From contig DAOTVT010000107.1 in assembly GCA_034436295.1 (NCBI GenBank), positions 1-11,954 of the forward strand: a stretch of 11,954 nt of DNA, read 5' to 3'. Below are positions 1 to 6,587 of this stretch, one piece after another. Made by a program: the position numbers and the translations under genes. Each line of letters opens with the position of its first letter. Position 1 is the stretch's first letter. Below the pieces are notes generated by a model. The model did no database searches. It saw only the letters and a list, made by a program, of their open reading frames with translations, and had not been told where the DNA came from. The DNA is from DTLA01 sp034436295 (GTDB taxonomy: Bacteria > Chloroflexota > Anaerolineae > DTLA01).

Positions 1-155
1 ACCGTGTGGCGCGCAAAGGAAAACAACGTCCCGATGACCAGCGCCACGGCTCGCAGATAGGTACGCCGTTGACGAAAGGCTACACTGTGGGCCTCCAACA
101 ACGCAAACAACGCCTGCAAAAGTGGACTTCTCGTTTGCAATGTGGTATGATTCAT
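1..155 (-). CDS. Insertion-sequence transposase, N-terminal fragment (runs off the window)
   Basis: Reading the minus strand from an ATG at 155 gives 51 open codons without a stop before the window edge. The protein begins MNHTTLQTRSPLLQALF and ends ...LFSFARHT. The pattern 'LFALLEAH..AFRQRRTYLRAVALVIG.LFSFARHT' resembles, from memory, the N-terminus of DDE transposases found in many copies in Chloroflexota genomes. The catalytic DDE residues lie outside the window, so the family cannot be fixed. A perfect AGGAGG Shine-Dalgarno (plus-strand CCTCCT, 165-170) sits 9 bases upstream of the ATG, which supports the start. Whether the gene is intact cannot be seen. Confidence 0.65.
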   Translation of the reverse strand, partial: MNHTTLQTRSPLLQALFALLEAHSVAFRQRRTYLRAVALVIGTLFSFARHT

Positions 156-195
156 TTCGGGGTGCCTCCTTCGTGTGGTGGTTTCGTATAACTCT

Positions 196-225
196 ACTTT
201 ACACCAAGGGGCACCCCATTTTCAA
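196..225 (-). promoter_or_regulatory. Possible promoter of the transposase gene
   Basis: On the minus strand TTGAAA (220-225) is followed after 18 bases by TAAAGT (196-201), about 40 bases upstream of the transposase start. The spacer contains a GGGGTGCCCC-type palindrome. Both boxes are imperfect, so this is a tentative call. Confidence 0.3.
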
Positions 226-324
226 GTCCTTCCTCAAAAAGGCCAAACTCCAGGAGGGGGTGAGGTACCGAATCGTGCAGCCCCTATCCACAAATAACAC
301 GAATCCACGCGAATGGAGAACGCG

Positions 325-364
325 CCCAGGTGCGGCGCACTTTTGGAAGTGCGTCGCACCTGGG
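325..364. repeat. 18-bp perfect-stem palindrome (REP-like hairpin)
   Basis: CCCAGGTGCGGCGCACTT (325-342) pairs with AAGTGCGTCGCACCTGGG (347-364) over 18 positions, with one G-T pair and a 4-base loop TTGG. It has no T-run on either side, so it is not an ordinary intrinsic terminator. Its form fits a dispersed intergenic palindrome; other copies would lie outside this window. Confidence 0.75.
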
Positions 365-422
365 GAGCGGCAACCGCGAATCACGCCACACGCCTTGAAC
401 CCCAGTCGCCGCGCAACCCGAA

Positions 423-451
423 TTGACAATCCCGCCCGCTTCGCATATACT
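423..451 (+). promoter_or_regulatory. Sigma70-type promoter for tRNA-Ala(CGC), T-box and leuS
   Basis: A perfect -35 box TTGACA (423-428), a 17-bp spacer and a -10 box TATACT (446-451) place the start point near 458, about 5 bases before the tRNA. Only about 15 bases separate the tRNA from the T-box leader, and I see no second promoter there. This promoter therefore probably serves tRNA-Ala(CGC), the T-box leader, the nested tRNA and leuS. Confidence 0.85.
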
Positions 452-462
452 ACGCCTGCGAT

Positions 463-540
<78 letters not shown>

Positions 541-731
541 CGCATACTCCAAAGGCGCTGAACAGGAGTAGTAGGCCATCCCTGCAGAGAGGCGGGCATC
601 GGGTGCAAGCCCGCCACCGCGCCGACAGGGAGCGCGTGGGGCCGAACTCGCCTGGGAGCCGCGGCGGCGAAACCCAGTAGTCGCCGACGACTGGCGGACG
701 TTACCCGCCGTAGAGTGGGCCAGGAGCGCAC

Positions 732-803
732 GGGGCTGTAGCTCAGTGGGAGAGCACTTGTCTGGCAGACAAGGGGTCAGGGGTTCAAGTCCCCTCAGCT
801 CCA
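732..803 (+). tRNA. tRNA-Ala(GGC), nested in the leuS T-box leader
   Basis: A complete 72-base cloverleaf can be folded. The acceptor stem is GGGGCTG/CAGCTCC with the alanine pair G3-U70, the D arm is GCTC/GAGC, the anticodon stem is CTTGT/ACAAG with loop CTGGCAG (anticodon GGC, reading GCC), and the T arm is AGGGG/CCCCT. Discriminator A73 is at 803. The next bases are CCT, so CCA is not encoded, unlike the upstream tRNA-Ala(CGC). Maturation would need 3' trimming and CCA addition. No promoter is visible just upstream, so expression must come from the promoter at 423-451. The gene lies before the T-box terminator and should be transcribed whether or not leuS is read. Confidence 0.93.
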
Positions 804-850
804 CCTTCACCGTGTCCTTGCACCCCTGGCCAAGCAGGGTGGTACCGCGG

Positions 851-888
851 AACAACTCCTCCGTCCCTGGGCGGGGGAGTTGTTGTTT
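851..888 (+). terminator. T-box-controlled intrinsic terminator before leuS
   Basis: AACAACTCC (851-859) pairs with GGAGTTGTT (876-884), and the stem extends inward through CCG/CGG. The downstream T-run is broken (GTTTAT). CCCT (865-868) inside the hairpin is also the partner of AGGG (836-839) in the antiterminator, so the two structures exclude each other, as expected for a transcriptional T-box. Confidence 0.85.
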
Positions 889-938
889 ATCCGGCAAGGA
901 CGCAGGTTTCGCGCAGATTCGGCAACAGGAGAGCAGCG

Positions 939-3722
939 ATGGCAGACAAGTACATCCCGCAAGCGATTGAACCCAAATGGCAGGCGCGGTGGGAACAGGA
1001 CCACCTGTACCGGTCCACGGTGGACCCCACGCGCCCGAAACACTACGCCCTGACGATGCTCCCCTACCCGTCGGGCGACCTGCACATCGGCCACTGGTAC
1101 GCCATGGCGCCGTCGGACGCCCACGCCCGCTACATGCGCATGCGCGGGTACAACGTCCTGTTCCCCATGGGGTTTGACGCCTTCGGCCTGCCCGCCGAAA
1201 ACGCCGCCATCAAGCACGGCATCCACCCGTTCAAGTGGACCATGGCGAACATAGAGAAGATGCGCCGCCAACTGAAGAGCATGGGCGCCATGTTTGACTG
1301 GGAGCGCGAGGCCATCTCGTGCCTGCCGGGCTACTACAAATGGACGCAGTGGTTCTTCTTGAAGTTCTACGAGCGAGGAATGGCGTATCGCGCCTTCGCG
1401 CCGGTGGACTTCTGCCCCACGTGCAACACCACGCTGGCCCGCGAGCAGGTGTGGGGCGAGGACCGCCACTGCGAGCGATGCGGCACGCCCGTCATCCGCA
1501 AGGAACTGAACCAGTGGTTCTTCCGCACCACCGCCTACGCCGACGAACTGCTGGACTTCTCCAAGATTGACTGGCCCGAGCGGGTGCGGGTCATGCAGAC
1601 CAACTGGATCGGGCGGAGCGAGGGCGCCGAGGTAACCTTCCGCAGCGAGCAGGGCGACCCGATCGTGGTGTTCACGACGCGCCCCGACACGCTGTGGGGG
1701 GCCACGTTCATGGTGCTGGCCCCCGAGCACCCGCTGGTGGACAAGTTGACGCCGCCGGAGTTCCGCCCCGCCGTGGACGCCTACGTGGCCGAGGCCAGCC
1801 GCCAGACCGAGGTGGTGCGCCTGTCCACCGAAAAGGAGAAGACCGGCGTGTTCATCGGGGCCTACGCCGTCAATCCGGTCAACGGCGCGCGCATCCCCAT
1901 CTGGATCGCCGACTACGTGATGATGACCTACGGCACGGGGGCCATCATGGGCGTGCCCTCGCACGACGAGCGCGACTTCCAGTTCGCGCTGAAGTTCGGC
2001 CTGCCCATCATCCCGGTGATTGACCGCACCGACGGCAAGGCGAAGTCGTGCGTGCGGCGCGACGCCGTGGGCGAGGGGTTCGCCGAGGCGCTGGCCGCCG
2101 CGGGCATCGCCCACGAGGAGGCTGCCGACTCGTGGCGCGTGGCCCTGCAGGGCGCGGCGCAGGCAGACGCGTACATCGCCCTGGCGCGGCGCTACGTGCG
2201 CCCCGGCGCGTGGGTGGAGGTCGTCGGCGCGCGATGGGCCTTCGTCTTCGCCGACGGCGTGCGCGAGTTGGACTCGGTGGAGGCCGACCGCGAGATTCTG
2301 GCCCGCTGCCAGGCGCTGGATTCTGCAACCGCCGCCGCGCGCACGGTCATGGAGATGCTGTGGGCGCAGGAGTGGTACCGCGACATCCTGTTCCACGCCG
2401 ACTACGGCACGATGATCAACTCCGGCCCGTTCACCGGCACCCCGGGCAGCGAGGCCGTGAAGAAGGTTACGAAGTGGCTGGAAGGCCAGGGCGTGGGCAA
2501 GTACACCGTGAACTACCGCCTGCGCGACTGGCTCATCAGCCGCCAGCGGTACTGGGGCGCGCCCATCCCCATCATCTACTGCCCCAAGTGCGGGACGGTG
2601 CCCGTGCCCTACGAGGACCTGCCGGTGCTCCTGCCCGAAGACGCGGAGTTCCTGCCCACCGGCGAAAGCCCGCTGAAGTACCACGCCGGCTTCCGCTACA
2701 CCACGTGCCCCAAGTGCGGCGGCCCCGCCGAGCGGGAAACCGACACCATGGACACGTTCCTGTGCTCGTCGTGGTACCAGTACGCCTACCTCAGCCCCTA
2801 CTACGAGGGCGACCAGCCGTTTGACCCCAAGGAGGGCGAATACTGGCTGCCCGTGGATTTGTACACCGGCGGGATTGAGCACGCGACGATGCACCTCATC
2901 TACACGCGCTTCTTCACCAAGGTCATGCGCGACATGGGGCTGGTGAACTTTGACGAGCCCATGCTCCGCCTGCGCAACCAGGGCATGATCCTGGGCGAGG
3001 ACCGCGAGAAGATGTCCAAGAGCCGCGGCAATGTGGTCTCGCCCGACGAGCAGGTAGCGAAATACGGGGCCGACACGGTCCGCGCCTACCTGATGTTCGG
3101 ATACCGCTGGGAGCAGGGCGGGCCGTGGGACAGCCAGGGGATTGAAGGCGTGTCGCGCTTCCTGTACCGCGTGTGGGATTGCGTGCTGACGCCACCGGCC
3201 AGCCGCGCGCAGGGGCAGCCGACGGAGGGCGAAGTCCGCGCCCTGCGCCGCAAGACGCACCAGACGATTCGGCGCGCGACGGAAGACATGGAGGCGCTGG
3301 CGTTCAATACCTACATCGCCAACCTGATGGAATTCCTGAACGCGCTGGTCAAGGCGAAGGAGACGCCGCTGTACGGATCCGAGGCGTGGGACGAGGCGAT
3401 TCGCACGATGGTGCTGCTGCTGGCGCCCGCATGCCCGCACATCGCCGAGGAACTGTGGGAGCGCATCGGCCAGCCCTACAGCGTGCACGTGCAGCCCTGG
3501 CCCGAATGGGATCCGGAAATCGCCCGCGAGGAGATGATCACCCTGGCGGTGCAGGTCAACGGCAAGGTGCGCGACCGCATCACCGTGTCGGCGGACGCGA
3601 CAGAAGAGGACGTGCGCCAGGCCGCCCTCGCCGCCGAGGGCGTGCAGCGCCACACCGCCGGCAAGCAAGTGCTGAAGGTCATCTACGCGCCCGGGCGGCT
3701 GGTCAGCATCGTGGTGAAATAG
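939..3722 (+). CDS. leuS: Leucyl-tRNA synthetase
   Basis: A cytoplasmic class I synthetase that charges tRNA-Leu and edits mischarged products. The 927-residue protein has the HIGH motif at 49-52 (YPSGDLHIGHW context) and KMSKS at 691-695. It has a zinc knuckle C159-x2-C162-x15-C178-x2-C181, the editing-domain threonine-rich motif TTRPDT (246-251) and the editing-site HDERD (342-346). CPKC pairs follow further on, and VNGKVRD is in the C-terminal domain. The ATG at 939 has AGGAGAG five bases upstream. Bacterial LeuRS is usually about 800-870 residues. The extra length comes mostly from about 110 residues between VIDRTDGKAKS (ending 370) and the segment around DILFHADYGTMINSG (482-496), in the C-terminal part of the editing domain. 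Expression is governed by the leucine T-box upstream; no other gene appears to be co-transcribed behind it. Confidence 0.98.
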   Translation: MADKYIPQAIEPKWQARWEQDHLYRSTVDPTRPKHYALTMLPYPSGDLHIGHWYAMAPSDAHARYMRMRGYNVLFPMGFDAFGLPAENAAIKHGIHPFKWTMANIEKMRRQLKSMGAMFDWEREAISCLPGYYKWTQWFFLKFYERGMAYRAFAPVDFCPTCNTTLAREQVWGEDRHCERCGTPVIRKELNQWFFRTTAYADELLDFSKIDWPERVRVMQTNWIGRSEGAEVTFRSEQGDPIVVFTTRPDTLWGATFMVLAPEHPLVDKLTPPEFRPAVDAYVAEASRQTEVVRLSTEKEKTGVFIGAYAVNPVNGARIPIWIADYVMMTYGTGAIMGVPSHDERDFQFALKFGLPIIPVIDRTDGKAKSCVRRDAVGEGFAEALAAAGIAHEEAADSWRVALQGAAQADAYIALARRYVRPGAWVEVVGARWAFVFADGVRELDSVEADREILARCQALDSATAAARTVMEMLWAQEWYRDILFHADYGTMINSGPFTGTPGSEAVKKVTKWLEGQGVGKYTVNYRLRDWLISRQRYWGAPIPIIYCPKCGTVPVPYEDLPVLLPEDAEFLPTGESPLKYHAGFRYTTCPKCGGPAERETDTMDTFLCSSWYQYAYLSPYYEGDQPFDPKEGEYWLPVDLYTGGIEHATMHLIYTRFFTKVMRDMGLVNFDEPMLRLRNQGMILGEDREKMSKSRGNVVSPDEQVAKYGADTVRAYLMFGYRWEQGGPWDSQGIEGVSRFLYRVWDCVLTPPASRAQGQPTEGEVRALRRKTHQTIRRATEDMEALAFNTYIANLMEFLNALVKAKETPLYGSEAWDEAIRTMVLLLAPACPHIAEELWERIGQPYSVHVQPWPEWDPEIAREEMITLAVQVNGKVRDRITVSADATEEDVRQAALAAEGVQRHTAGKQVLKVIYAPGRLVSIVVK

Positions 3723-3730
3723 GGCGATAC

Positions 3731-4410
3731 CTCACGCAGAGACGCAGAGGCACGAGGGTTTTTCTTCGTGCCTTTCGTGTCTCCATGTGGGATATCTTTC
3801 TCACACGAAGGCACAAAGACACGAAGGTTTCTCTTTGTGCCTTTGTGTCTCCGTGTGGGATATTTTTCTCACACCAAGGCACAAAGACACGAAGGTTTCT
3901 TCTTTGTGCCTTTGTGTCTCTGTGTGGAATATTTTTCTCACACAAAGGCACAAAGACACAAAGGTTTTTTTCTTTGTGCCTTTGTGCCTCCGTGTGGAAT
4001 GCTTTTCTCACACAAAGGCACAGAGACACGAAGGTTTCTTCTTTGTGCCTTTGTGTCTCTGTGTGGGATATTGTTCTCACACCAAGGCACAAAGACACGA
4101 AGGTTTTTTCTTTGTGCCTTTGTGTCTCTGTGTGGAATACTTTTCTCACACAAAGGCACAAAGACACAAAGGTTTCTTCTTTTTGCCTTTGTGTCTCCGT
4201 GTGGGATATCTTTCTCACGCAAAGGCACAAAGACACGAAGGTTTCTCCTTTGTGCCTTTGTGTCTCCGTGTGGGGTATTGTTCTCACACAAAGGCACAAA
4301 AACACGAAGGTTTCTTCTTTGTGCCTTCGTGTCTCCGTGTGAGATATTTTTCTCACACAAAGGCACAAAGACACAGAAGTTTTTCTTTGTGCCTTGGTGT
4401 CTTTGTGTGG
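3731..4410. repeat. Ten tandem copies of a 69-bp palindromic unit
   Basis: The 777-bp gap between leuS and the acylphosphatase gene is almost filled by ten units beginning with CTCAC at 3731, 3800, 3868, 3937, 4007, 4076, 4145, 4214, 4283 and 4352 (period 68-70, mostly 69). Each unit has a left arm ACACAAAGGCACAAAG, a loop of about 15 bases, and a right arm CTTTGTGCCTTTGTGT, giving a perfect 16-bp stem in the best copies. The left arm is itself made of 8-base steps (CACAAAGG, CACAAAGA, CACGAAGG). Unit junctions (GTGTGG...CTCACAC) can form a second short stem around an AT-rich loop. The first unit is the most diverged. No spacers, transposase or coding sequence are present. Confidence 0.95.
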
Positions 4411-4440
4411 CCGAACCATGAGGCAGGCGGGCCGGCAGGT

Positions 4441-4468
4441 TTGCTTCTCGCGCCAACACGGGTATAAT
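4441..4468 (+). promoter_or_regulatory. Promoter of the acylphosphatase/FecR-like operon
   Basis: A perfect -10 box TATAAT (4463-4468) follows a weak -35 TTGCTT (4441-4446) at 16 bp. The predicted start near 4475 leaves a leader of about 25 bases before the ATG at 4500. It lies just after the repeat array. Confidence 0.65.
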
Positions 4469-4499
4469 GGGGCCAGGCTTTTGCGCGGGGAGAGAGGCC

Positions 4500-4778
4500 A
4501 TGACTCCGGTGCGCATGTTCGTGAAGATCTACGGCGATGTGCAGGGCGTGGGATTCCGGGCATTCGCCAGGGATCGGGCACAGCGCCTGGGCGTGCGGGG
4601 CTATGTCCGCAACGCCTGGGACGGGACGGTGGAGGTGCTGGCCGAAGGCGACCGCATGGCGCTGGAAACGTTCCTGGACATCCTGCGCGAAGGGCCAAGG
4701 AGCGCCCGCGTGAGCCATGTGGAAGTTCAGTGGGGCGACGCCACCGGCGAATTCCAGGGATTCGGAGTGCGATTCTAG
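4500..4778 (+). CDS. acyP: Acylphosphatase
   Basis: A small cytoplasmic enzyme that hydrolyses acyl phosphates to a carboxylate and phosphate. The 92-residue length is typical. Both family signatures are present: GDVQGVGFR with the catalytic Arg20, and GYVRNAWDGTVEV with the catalytic Asn38. The ATG at 4500 is preferred over an in-frame ATG at 4467, because the latter lies inside the -10 box and would add a non-conserved MGPGFCAGREA extension. A GGGGAGAG ribosome site precedes 4500. The stop TAG is followed directly by the ATG of the next gene, suggesting translational coupling. Confidence 0.95.
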   Translation: MTPVRMFVKIYGDVQGVGFRAFARDRAQRLGVRGYVRNAWDGTVEVLAEGDRMALETFLDILREGPRSARVSHVEVQWGDATGEFQGFGVRF

Positions 4779-5996
4779 ATGAGGAAAAACCCTGAACGGC
4801 TGGCCTGGTTCGTGCTCATCAGCGCGTTCCTGACGTTTCTGGCCCTGGTCATCGGCGTGCCCCTGGGCGTCAAGGCCTACGTGAACCGGGCGCTGGTGCC
4901 CCGCCTGGCCTCGCTGGAAGCCATCGTCCCCACCATTGTCGTGGAGTACCCGGGCCTCAACACCAGCCTTGCCGTTACCGGCCGCCGCGAGGACATCGCC
5001 GAGGGCGCCCAGATTCAGACCGACCGCACCTCGCAGGGCATCCTCACGTTCTACGAAAGCCCCGGGGAGCGGGTCGTGCTGAGCACCGTGCAACTGTTCG
5101 CCAATACCCGCGTGGAGTTGGTGGAGGTGCGCTCGCCCCGCTTCGCGTCCAGCAAGGCGTCGGATCGCATCGTGCTGGCGGTGAAATCGGGGACGGCCCG
5201 GATTGCCGCAGCGCCGTCGGGCCGATTCCCCCTCCACGTGGAAGTGCGCACGCCCCAGGGGGTCATCGTCTTCAGCGACGCCAGCATCCTGGTGGAGGTG
5301 GGGAACGAGCAGACCGACGTCTCGGTGCGCTACGGCTCGGCCATGGTGCGCGGCGGCGGCGTGGACACCCAGGTGCAGGCCCGACAGCGCACCACGCTGC
5401 GGCTGGGCCAGCCCCCGACGCCGCCGGTGGCCGCCATCCGCGACCTGGTCGTGAACGGCGACTTCTCGCAGCCGCTGTCCGTCGGCTGGCAGGTGGACAC
5501 CGAACGCCTGTCCGAGGACGTGCAGGCCGGGACGGTGGAAGTCGTCCAGGCGGGCGGGCGCCAGGCGGCTCGGTTTGTCCGCATGGGCCGCGAGGGCGAG
5601 CACAACGCCGTCTTCCTCATCCAGAAGATTGACAAGGACGCGCGCGATTTCGTGTCGCTGAAACTGCGCATGGATGTGCGCATCCTATACCAAAGCCTGT
5701 CGGGCGGCGGCCTCCAGAGCAGCGAATTCCCCGTCATGGTGCGTCTGGACTATGTGGACGTGTACGGGAACGCCCAGCATTGGGTGCGCGGGTTCTACTA
5801 CCGCAACCCCGACAACCTGCCGATTCTGTACTACGGCATCCAGGTGCCCCATGACACCTGGTATCCCTTTGAGTCGGGCAACCTGATGGAGGAACTGGCC
5901 GACGCCAAGCCCGCGTGGATCACGTCGCTGCGAGTGTACGCTTCGGGGTGGAACTACCAGAGCATGGTGGCCGAGGTGGGCCTGGTGGCGGAGTGA
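4779..5996 (+). CDS. Membrane-anchored FecR-like protein of unknown function
   Basis: A 405-residue protein with one N-terminal membrane segment (about residues 9-31) after a short positive start MRKNPER, so the rest is probably outside the membrane. The part around residues 95-210 has the alternating beta-strand pattern of FecR-type domains (VRTPQGVIVFSDASILVEV, YGSAMVRGGG, then QRTTLRLG). After a proline-rich linker (QPPTPP), a second domain begins VVNGDFSQPLSVGW, a pattern common at the start of galactose-binding-like beta-sandwiches. No iron-siderophore receptor or sigma factor lies nearby, so a classical FecR signalling role is not supported. The start codon abuts the acylphosphatase stop. 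The gene ends 15 bases from the convergent nuclease gene. Its function is not recognised. Confidence 0.8.
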   Translation: MRKNPERLAWFVLISAFLTFLALVIGVPLGVKAYVNRALVPRLASLEAIVPTIVVEYPGLNTSLAVTGRREDIAEGAQIQTDRTSQGILTFYESPGERVVLSTVQLFANTRVELVEVRSPRFASSKASDRIVLAVKSGTARIAAAPSGRFPLHVEVRTPQGVIVFSDASILVEVGNEQTDVSVRYGSAMVRGGGVDTQVQARQRTTLRLGQPPTPPVAAIRDLVVNGDFSQPLSVGWQVDTERLSEDVQAGTVEVVQAGGRQAARFVRMGREGEHNAVFLIQKIDKDARDFVSLKLRMDVRILYQSLSGGGLQSSEFPVMVRLDYVDVYGNAQHWVRGFYYRNPDNLPILYYGIQVPHDTWYPFESGNLMEELADAKPAWITSLRVYASGWNYQSMVAEVGLVAE

Positions 5997-6011
5997 ACCC
6001 CTATCCGGCCC

Positions 6012-6587
6012 CTACGGGGTCGGTGTGAGCGCGACCTCGGGCGAATCCGCGTCTATCAGGATCACCTTCACCGGCACGGCGGGAAAGTGCCGCTTGAGCC
6101 TCTCAATGTCGTACACGAGTTGCTCCCCATAGGATACGCCGGTGGACATCTGCTTGTGCAAAGCATAACACGGGACGATCTCTATGCCAACGTCCGCTTT
6201 GTTTTCATTGAAGAAGTATTGGAACTTGGCCATGTCGTAGAACATGAAGGCGTACTTGCCAAACTGAACCTCAACCAGCACCTTTTCTTTCACGAAATCA
6301 ATCTGTTTGAACGCGCCGGGGATTGCTACGGGGCTATTGGGAACGGTGATCGTGTACGTGTCGCGCAATTCTGAGTAGCCCCTCTCCCTGAATGCTTTCC
6401 GAAATTGCGCGTTCATATCCCTGGGGGAGAATAGTTCTCTCCCGGGCATGGTCGCCTCTCTGCTCAACTTGCTTCTTCTCGCCGTGACGGCCGCAACGAT
6501 TTCGTAGACCTCACGGTCGTAATCCGGATATCGCACCTTCAGGATCTCTGCTCCGCCCAGATGCGAATACTCGTAAACGACCCTCAT
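6012..6587 (-). CDS. Type II restriction endonuclease, BstYI/BglII family
   Basis: A 191-residue protein that closely resembles what I remember of BstYI over its length: the MRVVYEYSHLGG start, FSPRDMNAQF, IDFVKEKVLVEVQFGKYAF, ADVGIEIVP, and KQMSTGVSYGEQLVYDIER. The PD-(D/E)xK-type active site shows as D97-x8-E106-x-Q108, the spacing and D/E/Q set used by BglII (D84, E93, Q95). The family relation suggests cleavage at RGATCY (BstYI) or AGATCT (BglII); which of these is inference. The start ATG overlaps the methyltransferase stop (ATGA), so the nuclease is made only from a transcript that also encodes the protecting methylase. The region is visibly less GC-rich than its neighbours, a sign of acquisition. 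No truncation is seen. Confidence 0.9.
   Translation of the reverse strand: MRVVYEYSHLGGAEILKVRYPDYDREVYEIVAAVTARRSKLSREATMPGRELFSPRDMNAQFRKAFRERGYSELRDTYTITVPNSPVAIPGAFKQIDFVKEKVLVEVQFGKYAFMFYDMAKFQYFFNENKADVGIEIVPCYALHKQMSTGVSYGEQLVYDIERLKRHFPAVPVKVILIDADSPEVALTPTP

Larger units (their letters stand above)
156..422. other. Gene-free spacer with IS end and degenerate repeats
   Basis: No convincing gene lies here. The left part (to about 280) is the upstream end of the insertion sequence and should contain its terminal inverted repeat. The exact end cannot be set because the other end is outside the window. From about 290 the sequence changes to degenerate repeat material (ACACGAATCCACGCGAAT), then a strong palindrome at 325-364, then the tRNA promoter. 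Confidence 0.5.
554..888 (+). promoter_or_regulatory. Leucine T-box riboswitch leader of leuS, with a tRNA gene inside it
   Basis: The class-defining motif AGGGTGGTACCGCG is at 836-849. The UGGU bulge (840-843) fits an A73-CCA tRNA end. Stem I is clear. CAGG (563-566) pairs with CCTG (651-654) below the specifier loop. AGTA (567-570) faces GAA (644-646), and GAA is followed by CUC (647-649), a leucine codon matching the downstream gene. GGCC (574-577) pairs with GGCC (640-643), and CCCTG (580-584) with CAGGG (626-630). The AGAGAG bulge (586-591) and the distal hairpin GGCGGGC/GCCCGCC with GGTGC in its loop complete it. Stem II is CGGCGA/TCGCCG (665-686), followed by GGCGG/CCGCC (693-709). GGCCAGG (718-724) pairs with CCTGGCC (825-831) as a Stem III equivalent whose tip is occupied by tRNA-Ala(GGC). 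AGGG (836-839) with CCCT (865-868) forms the antiterminator. Uncharged tRNA-Leu should favour leuS read-through. Confidence 0.92.

Noticed and set aside
807..3668. 953-codon open frame antisense to leuS
   Set aside because: It is a shadow of leuS caused by high GC. It is histidine-, arginine- and valine-rich without recognisable domains, has no ribosome site, and its C-terminal part crosses the T-box leader.
3731..4410. CRISPR-like regular repeats
   Set aside because: The whole 69-bp unit repeats, with no unique spacers between constant repeats, and no cas gene is nearby.
3173..4698. Long frames on both strands through the palindromic array
   Set aside because: They exist only because the unit length is a multiple of three. 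Their protein is the translated repeat, joined to antisense or out-of-frame parts of leuS or the acylphosphatase region.
5997..6022. Bidirectional terminator between the convergent FecR-like and nuclease genes
   Set aside because: Only a four-base-pair stem (CCCC/GGGG) without a T-run is present, too weak to call.
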